A stretch of DNA of 64,000 nucleotides from Sporobolomyces roseus (Eukaryota; Basidiomycota; Microbotryomycetes; Sporidiobolales; Sporidiobolaceae): NCBI GenBank assembly GCA_016617785.1, contig JADILM010000002.1:372001-436000 (forward strand), written 5' to 3'. The notes under the pieces are model-generated. The model searched no databases. It saw nothing but the letters and a program-made list of their open reading frames with translations, and had not been told where the DNA came from. Both the position numbers and the translations under genes were made by a program. Shown one piece after another: positions 21,422 to 33,953 of the stretch; the stretch's first letter is position 1, and each line of letters starts with the position of its first letter.

Positions 21422-21779
21422 TGTTCTTCAATCGAGGGTGTCTCCCTGAAAGGTGTGTTCGATATTGTGTAGACTATCTTCAAATACGGCAGAAGCGATG
21501 AGGAGAAGAGGAAGAGAAAGGGAGAGAGAAAGGGAGAGAGAAAGGAGAACGGGTGACAAGAATGCTCCAAGTTCTCGCTCTCGCCGATTCTCTTCGCCTG
21601 GGCGTTGAAGTTGGCAGTGAGCCTTCTTTCCTTACCCATCTTCCGGCATGATGATAGGTCATCCCGGCACGAGTCCCATCGCTCTCTCGCGTGTCAACGG
21701 AATTGAACGTCTCGCTCCTCTTCGACTCGAGCAACTTCGAGTAAAACTCCTCCGTTGCTTCTAACATTGCAGCCATTCC

Positions 21780-24592
21780 CTATGATTTCTCGATGGGCTC
21801 ACAGCTCTTCTCCAACCACCTGTGAAGCGACAGAACGAACGAAATCATCAGTTCTCGGCTTGCGAAACAGTGAAAAAGGTTTCGTTTTCCAACTCACTCG
21901 AACGCTTCTTCATCTCCCGTCTCTTTCACGAGCGCACCAATATTGTTCATCACCTTGAAGTTGTACTCGTTGATCCAATCAATCTCGTCCGGCGACATCA
22001 ATTTCGTATCGATCAAATTCGTCGCAATCGGGCACTATTTTCCTCCTCCTTCTGATCAGCTCGTCTCCGTAGACGACAATAGGAGAAAGGTATGAAACGT
22101 ACCATCGTCAAACTCTCCATTCCCAAATACTTGACTCCCCCAAACTTCTCTCTCGTGTCTTTCTCGACGACCGCAACCAAGTTTTCGATTCGAATTCCGA
22201 ATGAACCGGGTTTGTAGAACCCTGGTTCGTTAGAAACGATCATTCCCGGTGCGAGTTTGACATCGTTGTAAAGTAGCTTTGTTCCGACTGCCGATCAAGA
22301 AAGAGAGCGTGAGCGAGCCAAATGCAAACAGGGAGGAGAAAAGCAGCTTACGACCATGAGGTCCTTCGTGACAATGTAAGAAAGATCCAACTCCATGACC
22401 CGTACCGTGATTGTAGCCTACAGTGCGAAACCCCGCTCGTCAGTGTTCAGAGAAGAAACCGACGATTCAGAACGGAGGAAGAATTACCTAGTCCTTCTTT
22501 CCATAGAGGCGCGCGAGCGAACGCGTCGAGTTGATATCCAGTGACAGTATCCGGGAATACGAGGGAATCGATCGCGATATGACCTGCACGCCAAACCAGG
22601 ATTTCATCAGTTCTCGAGTCATTCGAGACACATCTCCGCACTTTCCGAGTCCTCCTTCTCTCGAAGGAGAAGGCAAGCTTGAACGATGGCAGGGACAGTA
22701 GAAAGAGAAGAGACAGAGAGGAAGAAGAGAACTGACCTTGGAGAACTCGAGTGTAACATCTCTTTTCCTCCTCAGTCGGCGTACCAAAGTGAAGCGTCCT
22801 CGTCACGCTACCCAACCAATCCCTTCTCATCAGCTCCCTTCCTTGACCTCAGAAAGAGAGAGAAAAGTCACACGTACTCGGTAGTTCCATCGAGCGCTTG
22901 CATTCCTGAATCACAGAGGTAAATCTCGTTCTTGTCGATTATGGCAGACTCAGTTTCGGATGGTGAGTAATGAATGATTGCTGCGTTTGGACCGGTCGAC
23001 GAAATGGTAGTGAAAGAAAGACCTTTGAATAAGGACAATTCACTGAATTCTCCCTTCGAATTTCTTGTCAATTTCACCCACATCTGTGAGGATTCGGAAG
23101 AGAAAGCGTACGATCTGAACTTCTCCAATTGAGTAGCAGCATCAAACTCTTTGATCTCCATTCCACTCTCCAACCGTTTCTCTAACCAATTGAAATACCT
23201 CACCAAAGCAACTCCGTCCCTCTTGTGACTCTCCCTGAACCCTTCGAGTTCGACAGAGTTCTTGATTGCTTTCAGAGCGGTGATTGGGGAGAGGTGGGAA
23301 GGGATGATTGAGGTTTTGGGCAGGGAGAGGGAGAGTGCTGTTGAGAGGGAGACGCGAGGTGGGAGGAGCACTAATTCCTGTACAGCTCTCTCATCGTTCA
23401 GTTTAGACCTCGAGAGACTGAGAGTAGTAGTGCGAGCGTACGTCATCGGAGAGTTTCGATTTGAGTTCAGAACAGAATTGAGGGAGAGCATCGTAAGGTT
23501 CGATCAATAAGTTGAGGGAGCTCAAAAATTCGTAGACTTTCTGTGGAACTTGATCGAGATCGATAAAGAGTGTTGGCTTTGAGCTTGAAGAGGTTGGTAA
23601 GGCAAGGTGAGAGAAGAAAACAGGATTGTAAGGAATATCGTTTCCTCTCAAATTCAATAACCCTGTGAATGGATCCTCGTCGCGCTACATCAGGTCCTGT
23701 ACTTTGAGAGTTGTTCGAGAGAGGACTTGACTCACAAGCGATCTCATCCAATTGAGAAACGATCAACCCCCAACATTTCTTTCCCATATTCTTCGAATCA
23801 CTCTTGAACACGTCTTCCTTGCCCAATTCTTTCCTGACCCTGTCAATCTTCTTCTGACTGCTCTCCCCCGTGTACTTCTCCTCCAACATAAAGACCTCCT
23901 CTTTCGGTCTCTCTGGCTGATCCTGCCAAATTTCGTCGACCAAGTTCTTCTCGATTGGGACGAGAGAGATTCCTCGTTGTTCGAGAGAGGGGAGGAGGGA
24001 ATTGTATTCGACGATGGAGAGGAGGGAGGGGTCGAGTCCGAGTTTGGAACCCGAAGGGAAGAGTTTTGAGGAGTGAGAGGGCGTCGACAGGTATTCTGTC
24101 CAAGAAGGAACGTTGGGGAGACCTTGTTTCAATAGTGTCCAGTCTTTTGCGATCTCGTTCGCCGCTTGCTGAGCAAACGAGAAAAGGATCAGCTTGCGAA
24201 CGGGGAGAGAGAAGCTGAATCTCAGTCTCGAAACTCACTTGATGATACCTTCCGTCTGTCCACAATAGAGCGGCGTCTTTGTGAATGATTGCAGTTCCGG
24301 CTGATCCAGTGAATCCAGAGATGTAAGCCTGTCAAGAATAAGCGCGAGTGTGAGCAAAGTTGGGTCAACATGAATGAGAAGGGAGAGAGTGGCTTACCCT
24401 TCTCTCGTCACAAGGTGCGAGATACTCTGATGCATGTTGATCACCTGAATCTACCAAGTATGCGTCGATTGAGTGTTTTGAGAGGAGAGATCGGAGTGAA
24501 GATAAGCGAGTGGAGGGATCTGACATGGTTGATTGTAATCTTCTAATCGAGTAGTGGTGAGTCTTGAGTAAAGTTGTACTCGTTCTGAGCAT
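21780..24592 (-). CDS. Xaa-Pro aminopeptidase P (M24 family)
   Basis: Metallo-aminopeptidase that removes an N-terminal residue preceding proline. The three-domain layout of cytosolic aminopeptidase P is visible. Domain 1 reads [20 protein letters not shown] and later LLWTDGRYH; domain 2 includes [18 protein letters not shown] and [16 protein letters not shown]; the catalytic pita-bread domain has [16 protein letters not shown] (first metal Asp residues), [15 protein letters not shown] (metal His), [20 protein letters not shown] (metal Glu) and a last Glu segment. It ends [12 protein letters not shown] with TAG at 21780-21782. About ten short introns. The ATG at 24590-24592 gives a basic, acid-free leader ([15 protein letters not shown]) before an internal ATG at 24524-24526 that fits cytosolic family starts, so two start forms are possible. 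Confidence 0.9.
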
Positions 24593-24708
24593 ACGCCGAT
24601 GAACGGGAAGAAGGAGAGTGAGGAGGAGAGGCAGACCACGAGGTCGAGGTCGAGGTCGAATTCAGCGGGGAACGGATCCTCCTCTTCCTTCCTCTCCCTC
24701 TTATCGAG

Positions 24709-26793
24709 ATGAGATCACTCTTAGCGCTATCAGCACTCGCCAGCTTAGCTCTAGCGAGTCCAACTCCTTCGCCTTCAGCTCTCCTCGCTCTTTCCCCTCG
24801 CTCTTTATCATCTACATCTCCTCTACCTGATTGCGCCCTCTACCTCTCTACAATCGGTGTAGAAACCTTATCAGACGTCTACTACTTGGATTCACAATGC
24901 TCTATATTACACCGCCAATCAATAAACGGGGATGAGCAAGTGAGAGTGGTCGAAATCAATCAAGACGTCTTCCAAACTTCACTTTCAACCTCCCAATCAG
25001 ACTTGAGTAGACTCGTATGGATCCATCTACCAAAACTAGAAATCACCGATCCATCCTCTTACAAACCAGAAATCGCTCCTTCACCTTCCCCCTCTCCACA
25101 AGAACAAATATTATTCTCCTCGACTCCCTCACTGGACGAGATCGCCTCCCTCACTCCTACGCACCTCATCTCACTCCCTTCAGCCCCCTCGAGCGAAACA
25201 GAAGAAGGTTCTTTGTTCCTTCTCTCCCCCGATTCATCGCTCGCTATGAAACAACTAGAATTCCTTACTTCCCACCCCTCAACTTCACTCTTCACGATCG
25301 TCTCCATCCCCCAACCCTCAAGTGTTCGAACAATGGATGAGAGGTTTCCAGAGGTACCGAAAGAAGACGTCAAGAGAGTTGAGGGATGGTCGGAAGAGTT
25401 GGAGTTTGAACCGTTATTGAGCGAATTGATGCATGGGATCAAAGTCAAGGGGATTGAGAAAGATGTGAGAGTATTGAGTGGTGAGGATCAGGACAAGTTG
25501 AAGGAGGATCTCAGAGTACGCATGCGAAACCCCTTCTTTGTTCGACTCGACGGATCATGGTTTTGAGCTAATCATTCTCCTCTGAATCCCTCTCATCTCT
25601 AGTGGGTATCTCGTCATTCTATGTCAACGGGAGCGATGAAAGCCTCCTCCTGGCTTCTCTGTGCGTTCTCTTTCCTCCTCTTTCCGTCCCTACTTCTTTT
25701 GGGCTGACCCTCGTTCTCCTCTCACTCCATAGCTCAAATGCGGTCCTATGATTTCCATTGTACCCCTCATCAATTCCTACCCGGTTTCAGTCCGATGCTC
25801 GAATGCGTCTATGCGAGATCTGGACGAGAGGTGAATGAAACGGTCGTGTTAGGCGCTCATTATGATAGTAGAGGTGTACGTTCCCTCTTCTCGCTGTTCA
25901 GCTGAGATCTCTCCAACCAGTAGCTGACGCGCGAGAAGGCGAATACAGTCTTTCGGATTCCCTACTGCGCCGTGAGCTCTCGCTTCCTCTTCTCACCTCT
26001 CGCCGTTGATCTGTTGCTTACCAATGTCGGATTGAAACGCAAAGTGGTGCCGATGATGATGCATCCGGTACTTCACTCGTCCTTGCCGTCGCCCGGCACA
26101 TTCACTTGAACCGACTCGTCTTCTCTCGCAAACTCGGTAAGCTTACCTCTCCTTCTCTCTGTATCAGCTATCGGCTGTTTGACATGTTCGATCTCTTGAT
26201 AGTTCTCGCATTGTTTGCGGGAGAGGAACAAGGGTTGTTAGGGTCGAATTGGTACGCTCGGTATCTCAAAGAGGAATTGAAAGAGTCAGTCGTTTGGATG
26301 TTGCAAGTTGATATGGTCGGTCAGTCACATTTCTCTGCTCTGTTCAACTGTTTTCAAACTCTACTAATACCGAAGAAACGATCTCGATGAATTTGCAGGC
26401 TATCGAGCACCTCACGAACCACCTCAACTTGCCTTACCCGACCTGATCGGACTCCCTCAAGCCGCTTACCTCGTAGGAAACCTATCAAACACCTATGTAC
26501 CCGAGCTCGTTGTTGGTCGGACCTCAGCCTGCTGCTCAGACCATCAATCATTTGTGCAAAATGCGATTGCCTCAACTTGGATCTTCGAAAGGAACGGTCC
26601 TATCGCCGATCCGTACGTCTTCTTTCCTTCTCACTCAGCGGAAGTGTGAGCTGATAAAGAGATCATGAGTAGGTGCTATCATTCTTCGTGCGATTTGAGC
26701 GAGAGAAGAGGTTACGATTTCCAGCAGATCTTGATGCATACCAAGGTTGCGTTCGGTACGATGTGGGTGGTAGGAGGTGGTAGAGTCGAGTAG
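24709..26793 (+). CDS. secreted zinc aminopeptidase, M28 family
   Basis: The start gives a signal peptide (MRSLLALSALASLALASP), then a 250-residue Ser/Pro-rich N-terminal region, then the M28 core. Zinc and catalytic motifs appear in order: LGAHYDSRG (His), SGADDD/ASGTS-type bridging Asp segment, FAGEEQGLLGS (catalytic Glu and Glu ligand), LQVDMVG (Asp) and CCSDHQSF (last His). The intron at about 25974-26049 (donor GTGAGC, acceptor AAAG) joins FGFPTAP to GADDDASG. Other introns lie near 25515-25733, 25875-25940, 26136-26206, 26320-26398 and 26612-26672. It ends VVGGGRVE, TAG 26791-26793. Likely secreted and acting on extracellular peptides. It is divergent from aminopeptidase P with only 116 bases between the starts. 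Confidence 0.87.
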
Positions 26794-27000
26794 GGGGAGC
26801 TAGATGGTACGAGACGTTGATCGAGTTTGTAGTCGGAAAGAGGAGAGGAGCGCCGAAACTGTATGTAAAAGCGAATTTCACGTACGCTTCAAGCTCCTAG
26901 GCGGTGCAGAGATCCTTCATGGACAGTCTCAGATCAGTCAATCCTAGGACGACGAGTTCGCGTCTGTCCGACGTCCGCGGGTATCTCTCTTCACTCTCTC

Positions 27001-27039
27001 TTCTCTCTCTTTCTCTCTCTTTCTCTCTCTTTCTCTCTC
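27001..27039. repeat. TTCTCTCTCT microsatellite, four units
   Basis: Four near-perfect copies of the 10-base unit TTCTCTCTCT lie directly upstream of the next open frame. Probably a promoter or 5' untranslated pyrimidine tract. Confidence 0.9.
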
Positions 27040-27064
27040 AGCCTTTCACCTCGACCTCTTCACT

Positions 27065-28440
27065 ATGCCCAACAATCGCGGAGGTTCTCAAGCAGTATTC
27101 TTCCATACTTTCCAGAGCACAGCACCTCGCGGCGTCATCGGTTCGCCTCAGGACATTCGAGACAGAATTCGTACCTTCTATCGTCAATGGCTCGAAAGAA
27201 CTAAGTACACCACAGGTGAATACACTCTATCCGCAGATGAGATCAACATAGAGCTCGAGGAGCCGTCTAGGGAAGGGCAACAACGTGAGTTTTCTATAAC
27301 CGGCCTGCACTGAAATTCACCCTCTCGACGCGCAGACGACGGAGCCGAGGAGATCTACAACGCCAGCGGCTTTGTCGTGCGAGGCGTTTACAGAGAATTC
27401 GAATTCGTACGGGAAGAGCCGCAGACGATTGTAGCTGATCGAATCCCCTTAGCTTACGCGCGTTGCAAGACCTCAAAACCACGACTCGATCACATTGAGC
27501 AGGAGCAGAACGAGGAATGGAAGGCTATGGAGGAGAGACAGAAGAACCCTTGTTGGCGCAAACCGTATCGACCGTATCCCGTCGCACTCCCTACTCTATT
27601 CTGTCACCCGCGAATCATGACTCTCCAGCCAACCGCCAATCGTCAATCTAATGCATGCACAATCATGGAAGCTTGGAGGCGCAACTTTGAAAAGCCTTGG
27701 GTATCTTTTTTGGACCCTGGTCTGTCGTTTATTTCGCCTTTGCCTGCACAATTGCTGATCCTGTTCTTCCCCTAGAAGTCTCGAATAATTGTCGCAGCGA
27801 ATGGACTCAACTGCCGGCAGTACCTGATCAGAAGGAGGAAATCGTCAAGGGTTCCCCAAGGTCACCACGCATTTCGATTTTTCGCCTTTCAATCGTCGAG
27901 AACGGTATCACTCGGAAATCAGTTCTTGTCGTCTTCCGTATCGTTCGGAATGCTACCGGAGCTAGACCTTGGACGAAAGCGGTTGGTCGGATCTTTCTCC
28001 TTTGCGAAGGATTGGTGCTGAATCTTCGAATCTCGCAGGACGCACTCGAGCCTGCACTGAGGCTTCCTCCTTCGCGTCCTCCGCGTCCTCCGCGTCCTCC
28101 GCCTCCTCCACCTCCCGCCGCTTCTATTCCTCCTCCACCTCCTCGTCTGGACCCTATGGCCATCCAATCGCTGATGGCATCTCCCGACGATCTGACTTCG
28201 AAGCCTACTCCTCCTCCGTTCCTTGAACCTCGTCTTGATCCGCCACCTCCCCAGTTCTTTCCGATACGCGTGAGCCATCTCTCGCTTCCAACGACTGCTG
28301 TCATAGCTGACGCTTCCCGGTCGCAGCGCGTACAACGATTCGAGCCCTATCGTCGTCCTCTGCAAATTGTTCAACCTCCTCCTATGCGACCGCACTACGA
28401 GTCGAGTCGTCCTGGAACTCGATACTTCGGTAGTTGGTAG
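27065..28440 (+). CDS. hypothetical protein with proline-rich tail, exon structure unsure
   Basis: Not recognised. The first part is convincingly coding: MPNNRGGSQAVFFHTFQ, RDRIRTFYRQWLERTKY, then across an intron (donor GTGAGT near 27284, acceptor GCGCAG near 27337) EEIYNASGFVVRGVYREF and DHIEQEQNEEWKAMEERQ. An intron at about 27701-27777 follows. Beyond this all three frames have coding-like stretches, so the path is unclear; one leads through a run of Pro (27 bases of CGCGTCCTC repeated three times at 28073-28099) to RYFGSW and TAG near 28438-28440, another to a Ser-rich end near 28226. Treat the 3' half as tentative. Confidence 0.4.
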
Positions 28441-29260
28441 CTAATTCTTTATCACTAGATCCATCGACCTCTTCGTCGTTCGTAGCTATTTGGTCTCGTT
28501 GCTTCTGATGCTGATGTACTCTCAGCCTGCTCTTCTATGCACTCGATGTAAGCTGCTCTATGGTACACCTCCGAGCGTCTTGTCGAGACGTACCAGCTTG
28601 CGAGATATTGAGCTGTCTTTCGCGCAGAAGTTTTGCGCTTCTTGAGCTAGCTCGAAACGCAAGTCCAAAGTCGAGCGCTAACTGTCATTCGTACGTATGA
28701 AGATCATTATTGTTTGACTTATGCCGGGATCTCACGAGGCTTCGACAAGCGCATGAACTGGGAAGTTCGAAAGAGAAGGTCTCTCCCTCTTCTCCTCTTT
28801 CCTCCCCTTCCGTCGCATTCAAGAGATGCCTGTGGAGTCAAAGGGAGGGTATGTTGGGGAGAGACCGACGTCTACGAGTCTTGACCAGGAGCAAGAATGC
28901 GCTGGAGTTCACGAAACGACGAAGGACTGGCGAAAAGAATCGTTTCGCAAAATGGTCACCAGGAAGAAGTGAACAGCAATAGAACAACGATGATCGACGT
29001 TGCAAGTCGTTTGAGATGATTCATGCGAGGATCAGTCGAGATCGAAAAGGAAGACATGAACGAGAGAGAGGACGAGAAGATGGTGGGAAAGTGCAGCAAG
29101 CGAGCCGCAACCGACACCCCACCCAGAGTCCACACTTTCACTTTGGCGAAAAGTGAAAAAAAAGTTCTCGAGTCTCAGATTTTACCCCGTTTTGCATTTC
29201 CCTCTCTCAACCTCTCCTCCTCTCCCTCTTCCTCAACCTCAAACTCTTCTCAAAAACAGA
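28441..29260. other. region upstream of glycogen synthase
   Basis: About 820 bases. Short open frames are present on both strands but none has family-like text. The last 90 bases before the glycogen synthase ATG are strongly pyrimidine-rich (CTCTCCTCCTCTCC) and are probably its 5' untranslated leader. Confidence 0.4.
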
Positions 29261-32200
29261 ATGACACAACAACGTTCTGTTCATGACCATGTAAGCAGTC
29301 GTCCCTCTTGTCCTCCCATTCCTTCCAAAGCAGCTCTCTCTCTCTCCACATTGCCCTCCGCCTTTTCCCTCCTCAACCAATACAAACTCCCCGCGCGGTT
29401 TGAGATCATTTGAACTGACTTGTTTCGTTGCTTGTTTCAACAGCTCCTGTACGTACAGCTCACAAGCAACGCAAGATCAGTCGAATCTGTCAACTGACCC
29501 CACTCTCTTTTCTCTTCTCTTCCTTCTTCCCAAACTTCGTCATCGATTTCCGCCCACTTTCCCACCTCTTTTACTTGTCCGGTTCTTGATATTACAGCTT
29601 CGAGGTAGCTTGGGAAGTAGCAAAGTGAGTTCTCGTATCCTTTCATCAACCCGTTCGCTCGTTTCGAATCGGCGAAATCTTCCAAATTCGAAAATTGGAT
29701 AGATTTCGCTCGATTCGTCGCAGTACTACTTGTTCTCATTACGGTCAACTGACTCGTTGCTCTTTGTCGTCTACAGCAAAGGTTCGTTCTGATCCACCTT
29801 CGTGTTCGGTCTAGAGATGCAGGAAAAAGATGGGAGGTGGGACGTGGAGAGTTTCAGGTTTCGACGACTTCCCCCATCTTCACCCTTGCAGCTTTCGCTC
29901 TCCTGACGGGATTTAGAGTCGGTAAGAGCAATTCGGAAGGCAGAGTATTGAAGGAGAATGGAAAAGGACAAGAGTTTGAGAAGTTGAGGAAACGAAGCGG
30001 GGGAATCGCCGGATTCGAGAAGATGGCTAGGTAAAGCTAGAAGATTGGACGAGGAGAGCTGTGAAGCAGAGTATACGCGGAACTTCGAAGAGAAACTGAG
30101 ACTGACTTTCTCCCGGCACTCTTCGCATTCGAAAAAATTGAACAGTCGGAGGTATCTACACTGTCATCAAGACGAAAGCACCCGTCACATGTCAAGAATA
30201 CGGCGATCGATACACTTTGATCGGTCCTCTCAGCTACAAGAGCGCTCCTATGGAAGTTGAAGCGATCGAGTGGGATAAGCCAAACCGACTCAACGACGGT
30301 AAGTCTCCCTCAATTTCCTCTTGCTACCTTCTTTCGTTCGCTCATATCTGCTTCCTGATTGCTAGACGGAACTCCTGTTCCTCACACGTCCACTGAAGCT
30401 GCTCTCGTCGGCACTCTTTCCTCGATGCGAGATCGAGGAGTCAAGTTCCTCTACGGACGCTGGCTCATTGAAGGAGGACCCAAGGTTCTCTTGTTCGATA
30501 CTGGATCAGTTTGGAACCGTCTCGACGAGTGGAAGGGAGATTTGTGGAACCTGGCGGGGATCCCGACTCCTCCCAACGATACCGAAACGAACGAAACTAT
30601 CCTCTTGGGTTACTTGACGGCATGGTTCTTGGGAGAGGTACGTTCCATAGTCTCTCCTCGACTAGAACTAGGCCTTCGACTGACTTTTGATTGATTTCTG
30701 CGCCTTTTGACAGTTCTCTGCCCGTGAGCGAAACAAGGCTATCGTCGCTCACTTCCACGAATGGCAAGTCGGACTTGCGATCCCTCTTTGCAGGAAGCGA
30801 CACATCGATGTTACCACCATCTTGTGAGTTCTGCTTGTCCATTCTGCCTCGTCGAATCTCGGAAGAAACGAAAACTCACTCTTTCCTTCGTTTCTCGTAG
30901 CACTACGCACGCTACCCTCCTCGGTCGATACCTATGTGCCGGATCAGTCGATTTTTACAATAATCTAGCATATTTCGACGTCGATCAAGAAGCAGGAAAG
31001 CGAGGAATCTACCACCGATACTGTATCGAACGATCAGCAACTCATTGCGCTGATGTCTTCACCACCGTCTCACACATCACTGCTTACGAGTCTGAGCACT
31101 TGCTCAAGCGCAAACCTGGTTAGTCTTCCTTTTTACCTCATTCTGTTCAGAATCTCGAACCTGATGAATTTTCGCTATCTGCAGACGGAGTTACTCCCAA
31201 CGGTCTCAACGTCACCAAGTTCTCGGCGATGCACGAGTTCCAAAACCTCCACGCTGTCTCGAAGCAAAAGATCAACGACTTCATCCGAGGTCACTTCTAC
31301 GGTCACTACGATTTCGATCTTGACAACACCCTTTACTTCTTCACTGCCGGTCGATACGAGTACCGAAACAAGGGTGTAGACATGTTCATCGAATCTCTCG
31401 CTCGTGAGCTTCCCACTCTATTCCGAATCCTGGAGTGTTCCTCGAAACTGATTGATCTCTCGAATCGTTCCACAGGTCTCAACTTCCGACTCAAGCAAAT
31501 GGGAACCAAAATGACCGTCGTCGCTTTCATCATCATGCCCGCTGCTACTCACTCTTACACCATCGAAGCCCTCAAGGGTCAAGCTGTCACCAAGCAACTT
31601 CGAGATACCGTTACCGAAATCCAGAACCGAATTGGAGCGAGGTTGTTCGAGAAGACTGCTCGTTACACTGGGTACCTCTCCTCTTCTTCCCTCTCTTATC
31701 TGATGGTCTTCTAACTCAATTTTCTCTCACAGTGAACACGGAACCGAGGTTCCCGATCCCGCCGAACTTCTTTCCTCTGAAGACAAGATCCTCCTCAAGC
31801 GTCGAGTGTTCGCTCTTCGCCGCAACTCCCTTCCTCCCGTCGTCACCCACAACATGGCTGACGATGCCAACGACCCTATTCTCAACCAAATCCGCCGAGT
31901 TCAACTCTTCAACCGAGATTCCGATCGAGTCAAGGTTATCTTCCACCCCGAGTTCTTAAACTCGAACAACCCTATTCTCGGTCTCGATTACGAAGAGTTC
32001 GTCAGAGGATGTCACTTGGGAGTCTTCCCCAGTTACTACGAGCCATGGGGATGTGAGTCAACCTTTCTCATGGACACGTGACGAATCAAACCGATCTGAC
32101 CGCTTTATCCTCGACAGACACTCCTGCTGAATGTACCGTTATGGGTGTTCCTTCCATCACTACCAACCTTTCCGGTTTCGGTGGATTCATGGAGGATCTT

Positions 32201-32961
32201 CTCGAAGACTCGCAAGATTACGGTATCTACGTAAGCTCACCCTCTTCTTTTTCCCTTCTCTCTAGAGCTGCTGCTTATGCTCTCTACTCGCTTCAATAGA
32301 TTGTCGACCGTCGCATGAAGTCTATCGAGGATTCAGTCAACCAATTGACCGATCAAATGGTTTCCTTCTGCCAAAAGACTCGCCGACAACGTATCAATCA
32401 ACGTAACCGCACCGAGCGATTGTCTGATCTCCTCGATTGGAAGCGAATGGGGCTCGAATACGCCAAGGCTCGTCAACTCGCTCTCCGACGAGCATACCCC
32501 GATTCTTTCGATGAAGATGACTTCTCGTTCGAAGATGGTCAACAACGTATTCCTCGACCAATGTCCGCTCCCGCTTCCCCTCGTTTCACCTCTGGCCTCA
32601 TGACCCCTGGAGACGTCGCAACTCTCACCGAAGAGATGCAGGGACTCGGTACTTCCGATTACATGGGTAACCGATTCTGGCAATCTGTCAACCAAACTCA
32701 AGAAGATGAAGATGCCGGTTACTTCCCTCCTCTCGTCCTCAAGCGAAGATCTTCGACTGCCTCGACTAGTGGCTTCACCACTCCCGGTGGAACTGGAACC
32801 AACGGAAAGGGACGAATCCTTTCTGAAGGTGATCTCGAAGCTGCTGATGCCGCTCTCAACTATCGTACGTCTCTGACACTCTCCCTAGGCGATAGTGCTC
32901 GTAGCTGATCTTTTCCTTCTATGCTCTAGACACCACCAACGGCGAGACGAACGGTCACTAA
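29261..32961 (+). CDS. GSY: glycogen [starch] synthase, GT3 family
   Basis: Transfers glucose from UDP-glucose to the growing glycogen chain in the cytosol. The protein is complete. The N-terminus [20 protein letters not shown] then [15 protein letters not shown] matches the yeast enzyme, followed by [39 protein letters not shown], the C-terminal Rossmann segment [17 protein letters not shown] with the catalytic Glu, and the Arg cluster [14 protein letters not shown] that binds glucose-6-phosphate. The Ser/Pro-rich tail ([11 protein letters not shown]) matches the position of the regulatory phosphorylation sites. Stop TAA 32959-32961. The first five coding exons are 29261-29290, 29444-29448 (5 nt), 29598-29624 (27 nt), 29777-29781 (5 nt) and from 30146, separated by introns of 153, 149, 152 and 364 nt, far longer than elsewhere in the window. 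Confidence 0.96.
29444..29448 (+). other. GSY: 5-nt microexon (CTCCT) of glycogen synthase
   Basis: Flanked by acceptor TTTCAACAG and donor GTACGT. It is needed to make the HLLF residues (CAT CTC CT + C TTC) of the conserved N-terminus. No other reading of the region restores the family sequence. Confidence 0.8.
29777..29781 (+). other. GSY: 5-nt microexon (CAAAG) of glycogen synthase
   Basis: Flanked by acceptor GTCTACAG and donor GTTCGT. GCA AA + CAAAG + TC GGA GGT gives A-N-K-V-G-G, the universally conserved N-(K/R)-V-G-G motif that binds UDP-glucose. Confidence 0.82.
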
Positions 32962-33953
32962 ATCTTATCGATCCACACGTCCCTCTCTTTGCCTCCCCCA
33001 AAATTGATCATATATCTACTTCCTCCACTATTTCCCTGAGATCCTCTCTCTAATATTCCCCGACTCCCTCCCCTCTGCCCTGCTCTCAACAACTATCATT
33101 CACTTTCTTCTCTTTTCGTATGTTCTTCCTCGCAGTTCTTCCTTTTTCTGTTTGTTTGTTTCTTGCTGTCTTCTTCTTTTCCTCTCTCCCTCTCTGAACA
33201 CTCAGTCCCTCCTCTCTCCCTCTCTGAACACTCACTCTCCTCGCTCTCTCTCTTTCTCTCTCTTTTCATTGTCCATGACTAGTTAGCAGTTTGATTCCAG
33301 TTCTGCAATACCCTATTGTAGCTATAACGTCTTCACTTGCGAGCTAGGGCACGTTGATTCTTCCGTTGAGGTCGCTGAGGAAGAGAGAGAGAAGAAGGGG
33401 GAGAGAAGGGTTCGTTCGACGAAATTTGAGAGAGTTATGCGAAGTGGAAGTAGTGAAAGAGACGATGATTCGACACAGAGAGAATCAGGTCGAACCCAGG
33501 GAGAGTGGGAGAACCAACTCTGAATCGCTCTCGGCCTCGACGAGGAGGCGGATGGCTCGCGGGCGAGGGGCGAAGCGGGGAGGACATCCGGGGAGGTGGG
33601 CAGGATCCAGTAATCCAAGATATCCCCTGCGCTAGAGGGTAGAAGACGTGACAAAGCTGAAACGAAGGAAATTGCGAAAGCCCTTGAAATTGACGACACA
33701 AGACTCACTCGCGCGGGCGGGTGGGAGGGGCGCGAAAGTGAGTCCATTCGAATGATATTGAACGACAAGTGAGATGAAGAAGCAGAAGAGATGGAAATCG
33801 TGAAGTCATTCTCTCGAGTTTCGTCAAGGCTCGTTTTGACGAAGGAGGTACCGTACTGCCCTCAGCGATAGGACTGCATCACTCCGTACCCTATAGTCTT
33901 ACTCGATTCCTGCGTCGACAAGTCAAGCATCTCGAGACCTCTCAGACTCATTT
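32962..33953. other. convergent intergenic region
   Basis: About 990 bases between the 3' ends of glycogen synthase and the second PhzF-like gene. The first 300 bases are pyrimidine-rich 3' untranslated-type sequence. A minus-strand frame at 33322-33768 reads as Ser/Pro/Leu-rich text with no family resemblance, and I leave it unannotated. Confidence 0.4.
33181..33234. repeat. 24-bp direct repeat with 6-bp spacer
   Basis: The unit CCTCTCTCCCTCTCTGAACA plus CTCA occurs at 33181-33204 and again at 33211-33234, in the 3' flank of glycogen synthase. Confidence 0.9.

Noticed and set aside
27001..27039. Pyrimidine tandem repeat considered as a mobile element end or telomere-like array
   Set aside because: Only four short units, no flanking duplications or partner repeat; ordinary microsatellite upstream of a gene.
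28010..28045. Third ultra-short intron candidate (GTGCTGAA...CTCGCAG, 24 nt)
   Set aside because: It has the right ends, but keeping or removing it leaves the frames open either way, so the sequence gives no evidence for splicing.
33322..33768. 148-codon minus-strand open frame downstream of glycogen synthase
   Set aside because: Low-complexity Ser/Pro/Leu text, overlapped by open frames on the other strand, no splice context and no family resemblance.
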